Below are positions 53,601 through 60,700 of a DNA stretch of 64,000 nucleotides, piece by piece; within the stretch, counting starts at the first letter, position 1; every line of letters starts with the position of its first letter. Under the pieces are notes generated by a model, which saw nothing but the letters and a program-made list of their open reading frames with translations, was not told the origin of the DNA and searched no databases. Made by a program: the position numbers and the translations under genes. Origin of the DNA: an uncultured Prevotellaceae bacterium (GTDB taxonomy: Bacteria; Bacteroidota; Bacteroidia; Bacteroidales; Bacteroidaceae); contig CAMKTN010000001.1 in the NCBI GenBank assembly GCA_946415705.1, positions 1 through 64,000 on the forward strand, in the 5' to 3' direction.

Positions 53601-54593
53601 ATAGCCACTCAATGGTGTACCAGCAGATACAGGGTAAGGGATGGTATGCTGGGTGGCAATTTCTCCAGCACGATTGACAATAATGTAGGTGTATTTCACC
53701 ACATGCTTGGAAGCTGTCATTGAATTATACATACCAGCCTTCACAGCAATAGCCTGGATAGTTGTAGTGTTAGACACCGTGAAAGGAACGGAATATGAAG
53801 AGCTTGAAGTGGTAGGCTCGGTACCGTCAGTGGTATAGTATATCGTTGCACCGTCAGTAGTGGTGGAGATGCTCACCTCGCCATTGGACTCATTGTATGT
53901 AATCGTTGGAGTCTCACAGACATCAGCGGCTTCAAGCTCAAATGGAGCATTTGGATCAACTTTATCATCCTTTTCAGAAGGATTGTTGTATAATCCGATC
54001 GTTCCATGAATATCATTCTTATGATTGGTTGGCGTAGTGGGACCGTCATTTTTTGATTTACTATTCCATTCAGTAGATCCTGCCAAAGAATTGATATTTC
54101 CCTGACAGACGTTGAAATAGATAGTACTCTCATTCTTAGGCGAAATAACAATCTTGCCGTTTCGATTCGTACCTATAAGAAACAATTCATTGTCACCAGG
54201 AGTCTCCACATCTGCCAGGTGTATGCGAATACGACCTGCATTTGCATTAGAGATTTTGCCATTATATACCATATATTTGCCATCAATGACATGCTTGATA
54301 GTATAGTAATCGCCACTCTTCTCTATCTTCCATAACGCCTTTCTGACATCGTATCCCCCAGTCTTGCACTGATACGTTGTCAAGAAGGGTTGACCATTGT
54401 CTGTCTCTGTGAAGGTATTTGTTGCTTCATAGTAAATCCACCCTTCCGTAGGACATATGTAATAGTCGCCTGCAGTTTTTTTGTTGACACTAGCGCTTTT
54501 GATTAAGTACGTTCCCGAATAATCCGTCTGCGCACTCGTAGCCCCCAAGGCCAGCAGCAACGCGAGAGAAGCTAACAGTCTTCTTACAAACAC
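32640..54593 (-). CDS. Giant VYGGG-repeat surface protein, about 7,300 aa
   Basis: One uninterrupted frame of about 22 kb. I favour a GTG start at 54593, giving signal peptide VFVRRLLASLALLLALGATSAQ (Met first in the protein). An ATG at 54725 adds 44 residues that simply translate the palindrome array and would bury the signal. After the signal come ricin/beta-trefoil-like sequence, a chitobiase-type segment (TDGATIYYTTDGTEPTTSS), further lectin-like stretches and a GLUG-like block (VGGIVGHLQDYSHVANCYSYAEI). From about 48900 to the end the protein is a long series of units with VYGGG/VFGGG every ~25-50 residues alternating with VTISGGTI-type strands, probably a very long beta-helical fibre. 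The last residues (NSEVIVGEKGE) do not form a T9SS sorting domain, so its export route is unclear. It is likely an adhesin or surface fibre. Confidence 0.85.
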   Translation of the reverse strand: MFVRRLLASLALLLALGATSAQTDYSGTYLIKSASVNKKTAGDYYICPTEGWIYYEATNTFTETDNGQPFLTTYQCKTGGYDVRKALWKIEKSGDYYTIKHVIDGKYMVYNGKISNANAGRIRIHLADVETPGDNELFLIGTNRNGKIVISPKNESTIYFNVCQGNINSLAGSTEWNSKSKNDGPTTPTNHKNDIHGTIGLYNNPSEKDDKVDPNAPFELEAADVCETPTITYNESNGEVSISTTTDGATIYYTTDGTEPTTSSSSYSVPFTVSNTTTIQAIAVKAGMYNSMTASKHVVKYTYIIVNRAGEIATQHTIPYPVSAGTPLSGYASIPEEIKSPYISDEEITFKSFEGPFSAAALNAADEIHETPATENIYITYTVDKLGGKLLHLQGASQFNLKNGSGEYFVNSSGTTLTFDEVNTETTPNVQNKNKDHIWYISGGDPYAVTITSAATSNYLTSTPSVSGTANTFILKSESGSTVTFQDASGSVAVTINEVTIPTSYYLIDKAGRRILGPVISTSSSLAIPSDWKSPLAEYHYWKSSSFNESGDVYTLKDAQTELTGLDDLGEGEHIYITYDVKDDIDIEGGMTYLMKFEDGQNFLPEDGNNGVAPIGSEIKAVYPYNNGDFNLYIYGAAEWTKQLSSGASTRTRWLWYLVSNHEGTDLTDDAVDPYHVIVKSRQNQSYKVGDNSYAGNAYFYTFKHGGNVVTGVITQHDVVKTFSPELAPTEYMLLGEDVNHLVLKTVNQIDGDHQTVNKFEQYWKNYPTVETEAGEVNPSAVAGRDWHRYQDWAYAEPWGGGTKTYEKGNHWFQTVSMGTGKFSVEAVVLEPEVILLDQHGWEIARIPMSQKATLKKYDSPMVQQYHWYPSSSASKVSGYHKYTVSSQEITVYDSDGNAKTVEPLTYIHNSNSLADIPYDHAPINDQIAKVKTDFYVTYTVKSDYAGAYQGAATEGSVKASSYFLKQAGKYAQNSSNTIALVDQPSLTGVIPTDVQWKVKPNFNIDHEMGYKYSGETGALPGAESKIDIETAYNEAGKNGFDPYNVQIQSVSNTARYFTADTKSSTIERGIWKGTGSTKVSLREMSVGHTTATGYDQTTLDITNATFMIVDDGNGNMRLMPRFDNTKVMTSFSGLSEQLPAAAVGNNGEGTQSLVLELVPIIVSSTDEILSMRGYYVLTENFDLKASIGSSTNPFEGTIDGQLYHQTFDIPLVLYAKDAIIRNIILDDIGNLSSGNTEHHLGAIACTAQGETRIYNCGVLAGSLTESGHVGGIVGHLQDYSHVANCYSYAEIKGGSVVGGVVGYNNYASTSDDLRTMVMNCMFYGDITGGSNASPVYGGYKITNLSSENGLNTFNYYAYEKLKSTTIADNKYNCALAVKDEYLNRFEFYRLLLNSNKKLAAYYASTSTTTVQPSDMAKWVLETADRDIATPKPYPVLKAQGRYPSIINYDVENAPTISLVNGRPTEEDRNKGGNLGTLSVTISGTGTNAPSGASITTVGSLELTRTDKDPAHFNFNYDKVQLPYYNDVGVGNYTENRVVTGWKIISMSPVPASDPYSSSNYPASGVKDYPDFNFADRKSVNKDLNSVSGRIFSQGAYFDVPYGVTSITIEPYWGKAAYVADEKLDVTYKSDYKSKTNLLGTQATNNSTEYPGLNGQKVYTKIGDALGTLDGATVYDNALVLVGNLHLDNVPSGGDKAFTMMSVDWDSDNEPDYSMIYHHTGRTVIAPIRFDFLNIPGTAQAQKPNGTKTFLNFTIFKTKGWFETTNTCLVYSNQVEYENKDNVGTKQDAPLILLGGDFEQFVSTQSNTVDGHTTYIHVGSNVRIQSFGLGTHGDGSQSTPHIPVSVTGGEYKEFYLSGTYNQDAKVRAGDNAECYISGGYFEEAAGASQEKIDGSVTWQIYEADMDAFYGGGVNAAKPITGDVTVNIFNSHVTLYCGGPKFGDMQSGKNVTTNAEGCTFTKYFGAGFGGTSYSRKKYYDVSGAGSWSSWASNFTNAKDRGKYFDGKTTNSKNGGGDDAQYGKKGIGVATDVDYEFFAWSGGTTGGRFYIKFASFSLAACNDVESNLKDCIINENFYGGGSYGEVKGKATSVLDGCTVHGNVFGGGFSATLPKVKVRKTPAFSKNPKINNYSGMFEPGVLADFEESEFEWKKASDYGVTLTNGNSGSDLVNHYLYTDVDLTALGKVGSTDLTIKGSTLVEGKIFNSDGSVKETTGGVFGGGDMSAVNHDTQVNIVATGTNGVLNVFGGGNVANVGGSTVVNMNSGIVSQRLFGGGNMADVTTNSNVNIIGGSVLQGVYGGCNAQGAIGGNTEVTLTGGIIGTAWDATAPAPLPDRVFGGGLGEPTLVNGNVTVKVGTKSADPTPVYAGEATVWGNVYGGSAFGNTNASRPAEDLVIDATKKTNVYLYSGTIHGEAYGGGLGQKNGVNGATSDVVSLVGGDVYVLLDGAKVQQVFGANNLNGTPKGHVKVHVKRTNNFDDAKNALKLVDTTPLADRGKDGEGVRCYDVEAVYGGGNQADYVPTDALIVLDPNDPEYATKKEKFEKAFAEVLIEGCDSTSIEYVYGGGNAAAAPATEVTVNSAYIIDQLFGGGNGAGDGNPGADVGVIDKAAYEADNANGRYGTGIAKTKLIGGQVHVIYGGSNERGNVVGGTALERKESNEKCALKVGEIYGAGQVAPMDGDVNIELDCMPEEFVEAVYGGAKNATINGNVSLTVRSGKFGRVFGGNDQGGSINGSITVNAYEGGCEPLIIGELYGGGYNAPYSIWGCHYDDEDGTWTPNAREGEPHVAVDADAIRVNVFSCTSIGRVFGGGYGVTADVVGNTHVWINEQKGTVNDVEQDHIGKIAQVFGGGNAAPLTGNATIEIGTETSDPKNAPLGVNITSGTAATEENGYLNPTANSFIELEAGVYGGGYSADVVGNTTLIIGTASQSLGVNIAGNIFGGGYGQTTTVTGDVTVNIGNRENTAAEGDPVYTYEGYANITGDVYGGSAKGKVNATKGGTVESPTFTANAGKATEVNLYGGTITGNMYGGGLGEDNEGDYAADVYGPVTVNVEGGSVTNVFGCNNVLGSPQSTATVYINNTKEPEAPATYAIANVYGGGNQAAYNGTGGVSVVMKNGYVNDVYGGGLGTTATVNGATSVTLKGGTVKHDVYGGGSQGNVTEAVTVALNGGTVENDVYGGGALALTNTAYDGANETYRTYVTNVNLAGSTVTGSVYGGGLGQLATPAVLYTAEDAEVIASTKNVGDVKTPAVEAVAANVNGPVTVTVTGGKAANVFGCNNIYGAPQLTVAVAVNGTAEPVAPATYAIANVYGGGNQAAYTGNPTVAISGGFVNDVFGGGLGATAIVTGSPSVTVSGGTVANDVFGGGSQADVTGNVTVSITGGTVVNDVYGGGALANTNTANWNAGSDTWAEGMTSASNVTNVTLTGGTVGNVYGGGLGAHAVGTVGNPGYTAAIEPKVYGDITVAVNPDIDPDPDVTQYGTARFLRAIETHDYEGTYKDADNVEHTQITTGTVYTKGCVFGANNKEGTPKGNIQVTVWSTTPAEGATREYGIYEIQNVYGGGNLSAYEPAAGKTTRVDIHGCDRTSIQFVFGGGNAASVPETNVTIWGSYEIETVFGGGNGSEPFWDRAEEKWVVSPGAAVTTSNVYLKGGYIHSAFGGSYERGTVEHTNIDKSGTAGECVLRVTDVFGGGKDADVEGGINIIISDCTGGLDDLVDEGQSTEYIKNVYAGSYNARVFGPVVLTVTSGVFTNVFGGNHTSGFINGPITINIEETEDCKPVIIDNLYGGGNFAHYPGLGANYATPKITINVKAATRIGNIFGGCNHADVTGDTEININMIKGWWAGKTYDEETIPNTIGTIGNVYGGGNEGRVIGNTAVNIGTVTGIKVMKRDGDNQILATDGLVLYDNEGKVREGAVPDSTDVIPVLGAHIIGNVYGGCNFDDVTGNSTVNLCTANYSGVAGFAGVDIDNGSVYGGGNHGNVLGNTHVTMAGGYVFDGVYGGGMHGSVGTFTRDKTITTESNGFDHSNHKDACIGKPTTCTSGGTCTVLVSGGQVGPVEVAKADGGMKNTARYFKKTGERNGPVDYGFVFGAGRGEIEDPSADVDADFHCYVNSTNVTISGTALIMASVYGGGENGRVLGDTHVTIAGGQIGCGEKQIDGSGNPIRYAESAFINPLETLVTDGNALAECAHWNYTAPYMPHDPLYFEPLLGEDDDDSDAASMGSDGHTYYGNVFGGGSGYYPYEKIDKGEKKHDWLRSAGLVEGNTVVDITGGHILTNVYGGNETTDVLGKCTINMTGGTIGVPRTLSQIADHPVTCYLFGAGKGDQRTHFNTWTDVDAVEVNVSGGIVYGSVFGGGEDGHVVNNVKLTVEKGDSYTVGGKTFTDGPVIGTWGTSYVEGNVFGGGRGFSGEALTAGNVGGNISLNVSGGFILGSVYGGGRLASVGYSLVAPEDSRYGKLQDGDAHGNVAVTISGGVIGNDYEYSYIDPSVTGAALTAAKAYMPHTLHDADNRLTHTKGGNVFAGGMGRLYGLDGTTPLLSYDAWQKLGKVKSTTLTITGGTIKSNVYGGSEFGFVGDMSDVINNTTELTHITISGGTIGSEVKDDGDVTRYTFGSVYGGGYGSTVEKITPDDVDDSAYDDNDNPKFISGRVHGSTNISMTGGTVLASIYGGGEVANVRGSSTVTVSDGTVGKTKDEINNIYYGGATMGNVYGGGNGSRTIVRCGQVFGNALVTISGGTIYHNVYGGGAYGSVGDIKWIEEYDDTYKANKVKGVHEDGISTEGTGTATIVVTGGTIGVDGRENGMVFGSSRGDVIDKAPRDDYMAWVYDTHVTIGTAGYGTTLSNPLIKGSVYGGGENGHTFHDTDVRIHSGTIGDPDGYFDNRGNVYGAGCGTDTYTEDAVEKYKPEAGIVYGNTSIHIDGGQVSRNVYGAGALGTTKGSTTVTITGDAVIGDNLDNGTDDGNVFGAARGDIALNSPLNLAYVGSTTVTIAGGLVKNNVFGGGEAGVVKGSVVVNMNGGTVGKNLYGGGALSNTNTNNVTENYGADTGYTNPTETIPTTNTNTTAVNLLGGTIQGNAYGGGLGRRPLDAVGTPGDPGYKPAVEAIFAKVYGDVTVDLNNNNNGGTADGSKAGCAVTKVFGCNDMHGTPRGRVRVHVYATQHPNRTAHATMSSKYRKYENLDEYTITNYSDLTDLATTVGADVSAYKTILEGSADEDTKKQALTDMHEAISKKKYDVQAVYGGGDLACYEPVNAFSTDEAVRQSARVEVIIDGCALTSIHEVYGSGNASATPASSLTVYGCYEIDELFGGGNGKDPYQLGDGKWYANPGANVGYRNYTHYVKDGTHGDSPENPYTAVENTDATSKEHRIANYAYGSGEAHTDVFGGRIHSAYGGSNMVGNIRFLAMSSYDSSSDCPSNIDHTYAGGNEAEMDGKSELLAKCVGYMHKLYGGNTNADYNNDILMTITNGVFGTVIGGNDQGGKVSGSITINIKEGGCNPIIIDKLYGGGYEAGYSIYGYNKSDGSPRTKEDYDRDLAAAMDAIPVEDRGNETVKNNALIEAGLFGFPKASPRINIISATKIGEVYGGGYNSVVVGNPTINVNMEEGQVLKEYVDKHPEDFTVDTHTLTTSYHKGGIDVEREDDYAVVGSVAEGLAAGNAILKVGTIGTIFGGGDQADVIGNTTVEIGTGSWFNPNTHLTETVERKAAFVLGNVYGGGRMGNVGNFTKTAGKPTSCVDGTGVARVVINNGEIGPSNMKMYHTGVIPADDQPDNSGHVFGGGKGTNHIDDDDQAFCDSTEVIIGGTAWVKGSVFGGGENGHVLHNAGVKISGDSQIGEGHIKIDEGGVNIDRGLNRSYTAAEWAAGHLIPTAEDFSDADELAAVTARYANSLPECSSWDYGEDTNSDGKDDTWAPYDMYEGAGGYDAKGGKKIASSGRTFYGNVFGGGSGFYPYEAGKWLDTAGQVEGDTWVEISGGHVLTSIYGGCEMSSMLGDAHVKMTGGTLGVPRTLAEIDAHPVTCYLFGGGKGDQRVFFNRSTDVRDAHVTVEGGTVYGSVFGGGEDGHVMRHAYVTIGKDDGTGPKIGTWGTSYVEGNIFGAGRGFGGDAYTAGNVAGSVEMNIKGGSILGSVYGGGRLGSVGYGLYMENATGKYGTMRPDNTDTDEGSAYREDGVSNFRRGYVTLNITGGTIGNPHEFIVPQEGNIPTGVPTDFTTWTDSHWTTWQEHNHVPNTTYDHDTGRLLHAKGGNVYASGMGRYYKLDGTTPISTYASGELTSPIEWKKLGNVKSTSLTISGDTTWIMGSVYGGGEMGVVTPYTDSPTNPTIVQGGTATVTVTGGTIGTEVTGSTPVRATIPVPAVGNSNVRYTFGSVYGGGMGRDEHDATQNHGGGVHGSTSVSVSGADTKIRASVYGGGEMAVVDSNTTVTFSGGEIGRNEVKAANDADAGNVMFGGTYIGNVYGGGKGELNHVHTGLVRGNTTVNISGGAVCHNVYGGGALASVGTFKVSKDNVPDYIPLNGVPYDWTEGTGTATVNITGGTIGISGRDNGMVSGSSRGDLMEPEPDPLNDNKVLDLYDHMAWVNNSVVNIGLSESEFEEKAEEEPYSSYGSYETYKAAGAPKIRGSVYGGGENGHNSGDATVNVKAGTIGIVEKDNPWILFATDELNAKALVTRGNVYGAGCGTDTYTGTDGRPHHNPKAGMIGHNTTVNISGGIVANSVYGAGSMASVGTFEADSVKHSSELTGFALSWPYKITVQPGTGKATVNITGGHIGAQVALSDGRSFVGDGDVYGSARGYAGDRYATAHLAFAGETEVNVNYPATADIADVQDLSTPCVTGSVHGSGENGYVYGDTKVTLMKGLVGHSLYGAGKGNDTYTKPLNKIDGGGTYDASIYSLIAGRVMGNTEVTMHDGHVGRNVYGGGNLGSVGKGNYAGGDDDYFPTGYGEMPTGNLWTSASDGDDAWQFLHSGKTAVKVFGGTVGYIDPANPALTKNGLIYGNVFGGSAGEAAPNVPVDLAPRYEYVPAFFSGYVNETDVNIGGYRCKTAYGDYHVGDWMTAAQFASVAVGDTAKWEKPAGPAILGSVYGGGQDGHVRRDTKVTVAGGEIGLPFTDANRSLLQTSALGMSEELNSPLWLHRGNVYGGGSGITKAKYDYNYDGDLNDTVTIDGIKYVENDYSNSSGSVTRFTEVNILGGIVHRNVYGGGSIGSVGAPKITQDYDPYKPGQADIVGKPVNGPGRQSLNSVTIGGGKGVANIGTPTDYNKVYGGEVYGAGRGNTKLDAEQFGSSVWTLVRILNGANIKGNVYGGGDSGMVKKNSEVIVGEKGE
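32690..48900 (-). repeat. VYGGG repeat region of the giant gene
   Basis: About 16 kb in which the plus-strand string CCGCCGCCATAGAC (coding strand GTCTATGGCGGCGG) recurs dozens of times together with looser flanks. Some stretches are long near-copies (for example YLFGAGKGDQR/YLFGGGKGDQR blocks, and repeated GTWGTSYVEGN blocks), which indicates large internal duplications of several hundred residues on top of the short unit. Confidence 0.9.
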
Positions 54594-54611
54594 ACCATGG
54601 TGTGTAGCCGC

Positions 54612-54671
54612 GTCCCAGTAGTGGGACAGCCGTGTCCCATATATGGGACGACCGTGTCCCACTACTGGGAC
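54612..54671. repeat. Three 16-bp palindromes with 22-bp period before giant gene
   Basis: GTCCCAGTAGTGGGAC (54612-54627), GTCCCATATATGGGAC (54634-54649) and GTCCCACTACTGGGAC (54656-54671) have the same 22-bp step and near-identical palindromes as the array at 525-672. They lie 19 nt upstream of the preferred GTG start, a place fit for an operator or 5-prime UTR hairpin element. Confidence 0.9.
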
Positions 54672-54730
54672 AATCAAATACCTATAGAGCTTAGTGCAAT
54701 CATGACTAGTCATATCGAGTTTCATATCTA

Positions 54731-54759
54731 AATTCTGCGTAATTCTGCGTAATCTGCGT
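54731..54759. repeat. Three 10-nt direct repeats between the two giants
   Basis: AATTCTGCGT, AATTCTGCGT and AATCTGCGTT in tandem, in the gap of about 170 bp between the two giant genes. No clear promoter is visible in the gap, so the downstream giant may be co-transcribed with the upstream one. Confidence 0.7.
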
Positions 54760-54762
54760 TAT

Positions 54763-57700
54763 TTATTTCACGAATACTTTCTTCTTGTTGACGATGTATG
54801 CGCCGTGGGCTTGGACGGGGGTCTCGATGGTCTGTCCGGGCTGGAGCACGAAGTTGGCCACGGTGACACCGCCGATGTTGAGGATGCGCACGGTGGTGGG
54901 CTCTGCCATGTGCGAACGCGTGACGATATGGCGTCCGCGGACGAAGATCTCGAGGCTGCCGTCGAGGGCGCTCTCGGGTCCTTCGTTGAACTCCTCGCCC
55001 GTGCCGCTGGTGAAGGCGATGCTGCGGGTGAAGATGCCCTTGGTGGAAGCGCCCGACACGACAAAGTACGGACGGAAGGCCGCCACCGTCGTGGCATCAC
55101 CCGATGCGGGCACCTTATCGAAGCTGTCACCGTCAGCGTTCATAACGAAGCTGTTGGTGCCGGCACTGAACTCCTGGTTCATGTAGCTGGGCTTGAAGGC
55201 GTAGTCCGTGCTGCTGTACTTGGCCGTTACGGCGCCGTCGTCCATCTCCGTGTCGCTGATGCCGATGCCGATGCCCTTGTTGGAAGCGAAGGTGATGACC
55301 TGCTTGCTCAGCTTGGGGATAGCCGCGGCGGTGTTCAGCGCCTCGAAGTTACCGCTGAGGTCGAACTCATAGTACAGTTTGCCCGGCAATCCAAGGATAT
55401 ACGGTGTGCCAGCTGCCAGGAGCGGATAGGCCGCGTAGTTGCGTGACGTCTGGTAGTACCGCTGGTAGGTGTCATCGTTGGCATCCTTCCGGTTGTGAAT
55501 GCCGCTATTCTGATAGTAGTAGTCCCAGAGGAAGGTGTTGGGAACCTCCTTGGCATCACCTGCAGCCGCAGGATAGTCGAACTTGGCCTTCAAGACGCCG
55601 GCGCTCTTCTCTGTCATATCAGAGTTATTTGTCAGTTCGCGTAGCCAATACTCATGACCAATCTTCGTGTCGGTTCCATTCTTGCTGGTCTCGCTACCAC
55701 TGTAGAAGTGCGTGATCTCACCCTTCGTATCGGTCGTCACGAGCTCTGCCGTGAACGGCAGGCTGATGCCCTGCCATCCGCTGTTGAGATCTACATACTC
55801 CTTCAGACTCGGCTTGCGCTGGTACCACATCAGGTGGCTGGCATCGAAGTGGTAAGCCAGCGGTGCATTGAAGTCTTGCTTATCTACGAGGAGGTGGTCG
55901 TTGGTGGCGGTCAGGTCGCTCTGTACCAAGTGTCCGTAAATATTATCGGTACTCTCGCTAACCAGTCGATAGCCGCCGTGGTAGTCATAGTGGTCTTCGT
56001 AGGCGGGATCGGTGAAGTAGCTGGTCAGCACAGCATGGGTCGTGGCGTTGACATAGCCATCGCCCGACGTTGCGGGAGCATAGACGAGCAGGTTCTGCGT
56101 CTCGTCGCAATTCTTGATACTGAGCAGGCCGTCGTCGTCGAGCAGCGGCGAGTAGAACCAGTTGTCAGTCAAGTCGAGGCCGAGTTTGTAGGAGCTCTGG
56201 CTGTGGCCCTGCTCATGTCCGGCGAAGTCGATGGCGGTCATTGATGTCTCCGTAACATTCTTGGTGCCGTCGTTGGACTTGAAGGCCAGGTAGGCCGTCG
56301 GGTTGAAGTGGTAAACACTCATATCCTTCGAGCGGAAGTAGGCCGGAGCACGATAGACGCGGTTGGCATCATCGCCCAGCGACAGTCGGCCATCCTCGCG
56401 GGCAACAGCTGTCGGTACATTCTGATGTGCCTCGGCACCCCAGCCGTAGGTCAGCTTCTGGCCGAAGAAGATGTAGTCATCCGGATAGATGGGATAGAAG
56501 CTGCTCAGTTCCTTTTCCTGTGGTGTTCCTTTATCGACTATCCAGGAATAGAAGCGCTCATCCTCTGTATCCGGTATTTCTCCAGCTGCATAGCGGAAGT
56601 CACCATCGGCGAAGCGGTCCTCGACGTACTGCAGACCGTTGAAGCCCGATGAGCAGAGGTCATTATGCGATATGTAGGAACCATTCTGCGGTACGAGTTT
56701 ACCCGTCTCGAGGTCAACCTGATCTGGCTTGTAGTACTTATAGGACAGCGAGCCGCTTGGCTTTGCGTTGTCGTTGTAGCGCTTGAAGAGATAGAAGTTG
56801 TTCAAGTCGTAGGCGAGTTCACCGTTGTAGAAGGCTTTGTCGGTCTTCGAAGTGACACTGCCCTTAGAACCGTTGGCATAAGTAATCTCAGCATCGCCGG
56901 TCATGGTGGTATAGAGATCCTTGTTGCCAGTATAGTAGTAGGAGTTGACTACCTGGTAAACATTGTAACCATCAGGCTTAGTGCGGCTCGGCGCACCGAA
57001 GACAGGATAGGGCTTGGGAGACAGCGTCGTTGTGGCGGCGCTGGTCTTCACCCAGCAGCTTTCTACGTAGCCGTCGCCCTCATCGGCGATACCGGCACCG
57101 GTGAAGGAACCCATCACACCGAGGTTATAGACACTACCGCAGAGATTATGGAAGAGCGAACCAGTCGTTCCCGTGGCGGGGGCGAGACCGCTGATGGTAT
57201 GGCCGTCGCCGTGGAAGGTACCGCTGAAGCAAGGAGCGCTGCCAGAAGCGATAGGCGTCCAAGGATGCTCCACGGTGATGGTAGCCGGTGATTCAGGATT
57301 TTCCGGATCATAAGCCGGATTCGGTTCGGTGGTAGGTCCGTGGTCGATATCGGCACGCAGGAAGAACTCTAAGTTGTCTCCACCCTTCACTTGCTCATCG
57401 ATTGGCTTATGGCCGATGAAGTCGCCGGCATTGATGAGACCGGTCTTCGGATCGGTGGTATAACCTGTAAGCACACTCAGGTCATAGAGTTGTTTGAACA
57501 GGTCGAGACCGTTCGCTCCGCTGGCACTATAGTCGTTGATATAAATCTTCGGATCGCGTTGCTTATGTGCTTCGGGGATATCGATGTAATAGTGGTGTTC
57601 CTTAGCGTCCATCACCGCCTTCATGTCGTGGTAGTTGGCCACGCTCACGGGCACGGCATTAGAGTAGGTGCGGCCCAGGTAGGTCTTAGCATAGTAAGCC

Positions 57701-60700
57701 ACGTAATGGCCGTTCTGATACCAGTAAAGCGGATCGGTTGCAGGGGCGTATTCGATGCCGTTGGAGTGACGTTCGGCATCAGACTTGGTCTCGAAGAGTT
57801 CCCAACCGCCGCCGGTCACCTCGTAGGCTCCCGGTGTCACTTCCGGCTCACGCATGGTGTTGAACCATCCGGGCAGAATGAGGTCGGGCTTTTCGATATC
57901 CTCCACGATGGGCACACCGCTCTTGAACTGCAAGTGGATGTTCAGCACATGGCGCTCGCTGACGGGCGTGATATTGCCTGTGCCGTCGGTCTCCTCGTAG
58001 TCATACTGATAGATGACGGTGATGATCTTCTCCTTCGACAGGTCGTAGATATCACTCTCGCGACTGACATAGAGCGTGGAGGTCTCCGTCGGTGATACAC
58101 CGTGGATGGTGAAGTTCCGTTGTTCGTTGGGCAGACCATCATACTGCGACTTGAGAATCAGCGTTCCGGGCTGTACATTGCCGCCGCTGACACCGCCTCC
58201 GGCACCGGGGATATCTGTGCTGGATATGGCTGTGACAGAGCCTGAATACTCCTCACGGCAGTAGTAGTAAGTCTGATTCTTGTGAGCATTGTCAATCGTC
58301 AGTACTGTCACGTCACCCGGATTGGGCAGGCTGGCGTAGGTATCGGCGCTGATGGTTGTACCCACAGCATAAGGTGTAGCACCGACCTGGAAGGGTGTGT
58401 TGACGACATAGTACTTACCAGGATCGGTCACGGCAATGGGTGCATAGTGTCGCTGCTCGTTGGGCAACGATTCGAATTGCTCACGCGACAGTTCATCGCC
58501 GACATAAACCTTTCCGCCTGCGATGGCTGAGGTGGCCATATAGTCAACGCCTGTCTTATCTCCCTCTGTCTCAGTTATGTCTCCTGTTCCACCATTATAG
58601 GTTGCCGTGTAATCGACAGCCGTCTCAAGCGAGTAAGTGGCCTTATTGGCTTCGGCACCTGCCAAGGTACCTGCGGCAGAGTCATACTGGTACTTCTGAC
58701 CTTCGGGATGTATCACGACGTTGTTTTCGTTCTTGCTGTAGCGTGGGTCGATGAGCAGGTCGAGGGCATCGTAGTTGAAGTCGAACTTCTCGCGGTCGCC
58801 CTCCGACATCGAACTCCACGCCTCCAAGCCACGGTAGTTCTTGCCAGCCACATAGTAGTTACCGCCATAGAGTCCGGGGACGGTGCAGTAGTAGGCCGGT
58901 ACGACATGTGCCAAAAGGTCGGCGGCAATCTTCTTATCGGCATCCGTTGCACCTACCTTATTATACTTATCGTACAGCGTCTGCCACTCCGTCTGCGTCA
59001 TCTTCGAATCTTTAAGAATGAGATTGTCCTTACTGATCTGGACGGTCTTGGTGCAGATGTACGCCTCAGCAACGCTACCGCTATGAGCAAGGGCGAAGGT
59101 CTGCGACACAGCAGTGCCGGGATAGTAGTTGTGATCTACGCCGCCTTCGGTGACGGTGATCTTACTCGTCACAAGATAGGCCGGCTGGAACGTAGCCTGA
59201 CCACCGGGGCGGTTGCCCACGGCTACAGCCTGATAGGTATCTTCAATGTTCTTGGAGATGAGGTCGCCTTCGGCATAGTTCTGCTGGCCGAGCATGGTGC
59301 TCGTGGAGCCTTTAAGCCGGTAGGTAGGACCGTCCTCATAGTCAGACTGCCCGGATGTCAAGTCATCATATTCCGCCTTGTCAATCTTGCCTGTGTAAGA
59401 CGTGTTCTTCGGCGTGTACCACGTATCCCACTTCGAGGGGTTGTTCACCTCGTAGGTGAGCAGATAGCCCGTGTCGTGGCTGGCGTTGTTCGACTCGCGG
59501 AAGATGTAATCCTTCCCGGCAATTTCCTTGTCGGCGTTGAGGATGGTATGGCCCTCAGCATCGGTATAGGTGTGCGTGCCATAGCTGTTATACTCCGTGT
59601 CGGTCATCACGAGTGTGCCAGGCTCATGTAACGTGCCTCCGTCAATGCTCACGGATACGCAGTTCGTGTAGGTCTTCTCCACGAACAGCTCCCTCTCAGA
59701 GGTGCTCAACAGATACCAGTCCCAATAGCTGATGGGATCGTTCGCATAGTAGGTATTGTCATTGATGACCATCTTTTTGCCGCTCTCCAGCTTCACGCCG
59801 GGTGCAGAATAGTAGGCATAGCGGTTGGGCATCACATTCAGGAGTTTCATCTTGCCATGCGATGCGGCAGCGATGGTCAGCGGGATATCCACGGCCTCGC
59901 TGTAGGCATTCGACGAACCTGTATAAGCAGAGATATATTGGTCATAGACGTAGGTCGTACCCTTGATATACCAGTAGTGGGCTGGGACACCGCCAGGAGC
60001 CTTATAGCCGTTCATATACCTATTACTTATATTATAGCAGTCGTCGATGATGGTCTGTGTGCTATGCACGAAGTTACCCGAACTCTGCCACTGCGTCTTG
60101 TAGTGGCCGTCCTCCGTGTCGTGTGTGTAGTCTGACGATGCCGAACCATCGTCGTCGTACTGGAATTTCTTCTGCGTAATGGCACCGGTGTTCAGTCCCG
60201 TCAGGATTGTGTTTTTCTTACCCGACAGCTTTCGCTTGCCGTGGATATTCTGTGCATAGACGAAGCCGCCGCCGATACCCGGAGCAACATTGATGAGGTC
60301 GAGTTCCACGACACCCGTGATAGGACCCCAGACCTTTTCATAGAGCCCGGTACCGGTGCTCTTCTCGGTGGTAATCTCCAGATACACACCCGATGCCAGG
60401 GCCACCTTATTGTGACTGTTACCGTTGTTGCGCTTGCGCTGTAGGTGGAACTCCTTCTTCCAGTCGTAGAAGGTGGCGGTGCCGTAAGGCTTGCCGTTGG
60501 CATCGGCCTGATAGGTGGCAATGTCGGTATTGTCCGTTGTACGGACATCACCGCTGGTGTCATCGCCGAAGTCAACGTCGCTGGTCAGCGCGCCGAGATA
60601 GTTCACGATGTTGTAGATACCGAAGTAGTTGCCGTGTACCACTGCATCGCCGGCTATAGATTCCTTCTTGTTGAGCGACACCTCACGCACGCGGTTGATG

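Noticed and set aside
54594-54725. N-terminal 44 residues from an ATG at 54725 for the giant protein
   Set aside because: They translate the palindrome array and would place the signal peptide internally; a GTG start at 54593 gives a proper signal peptide.
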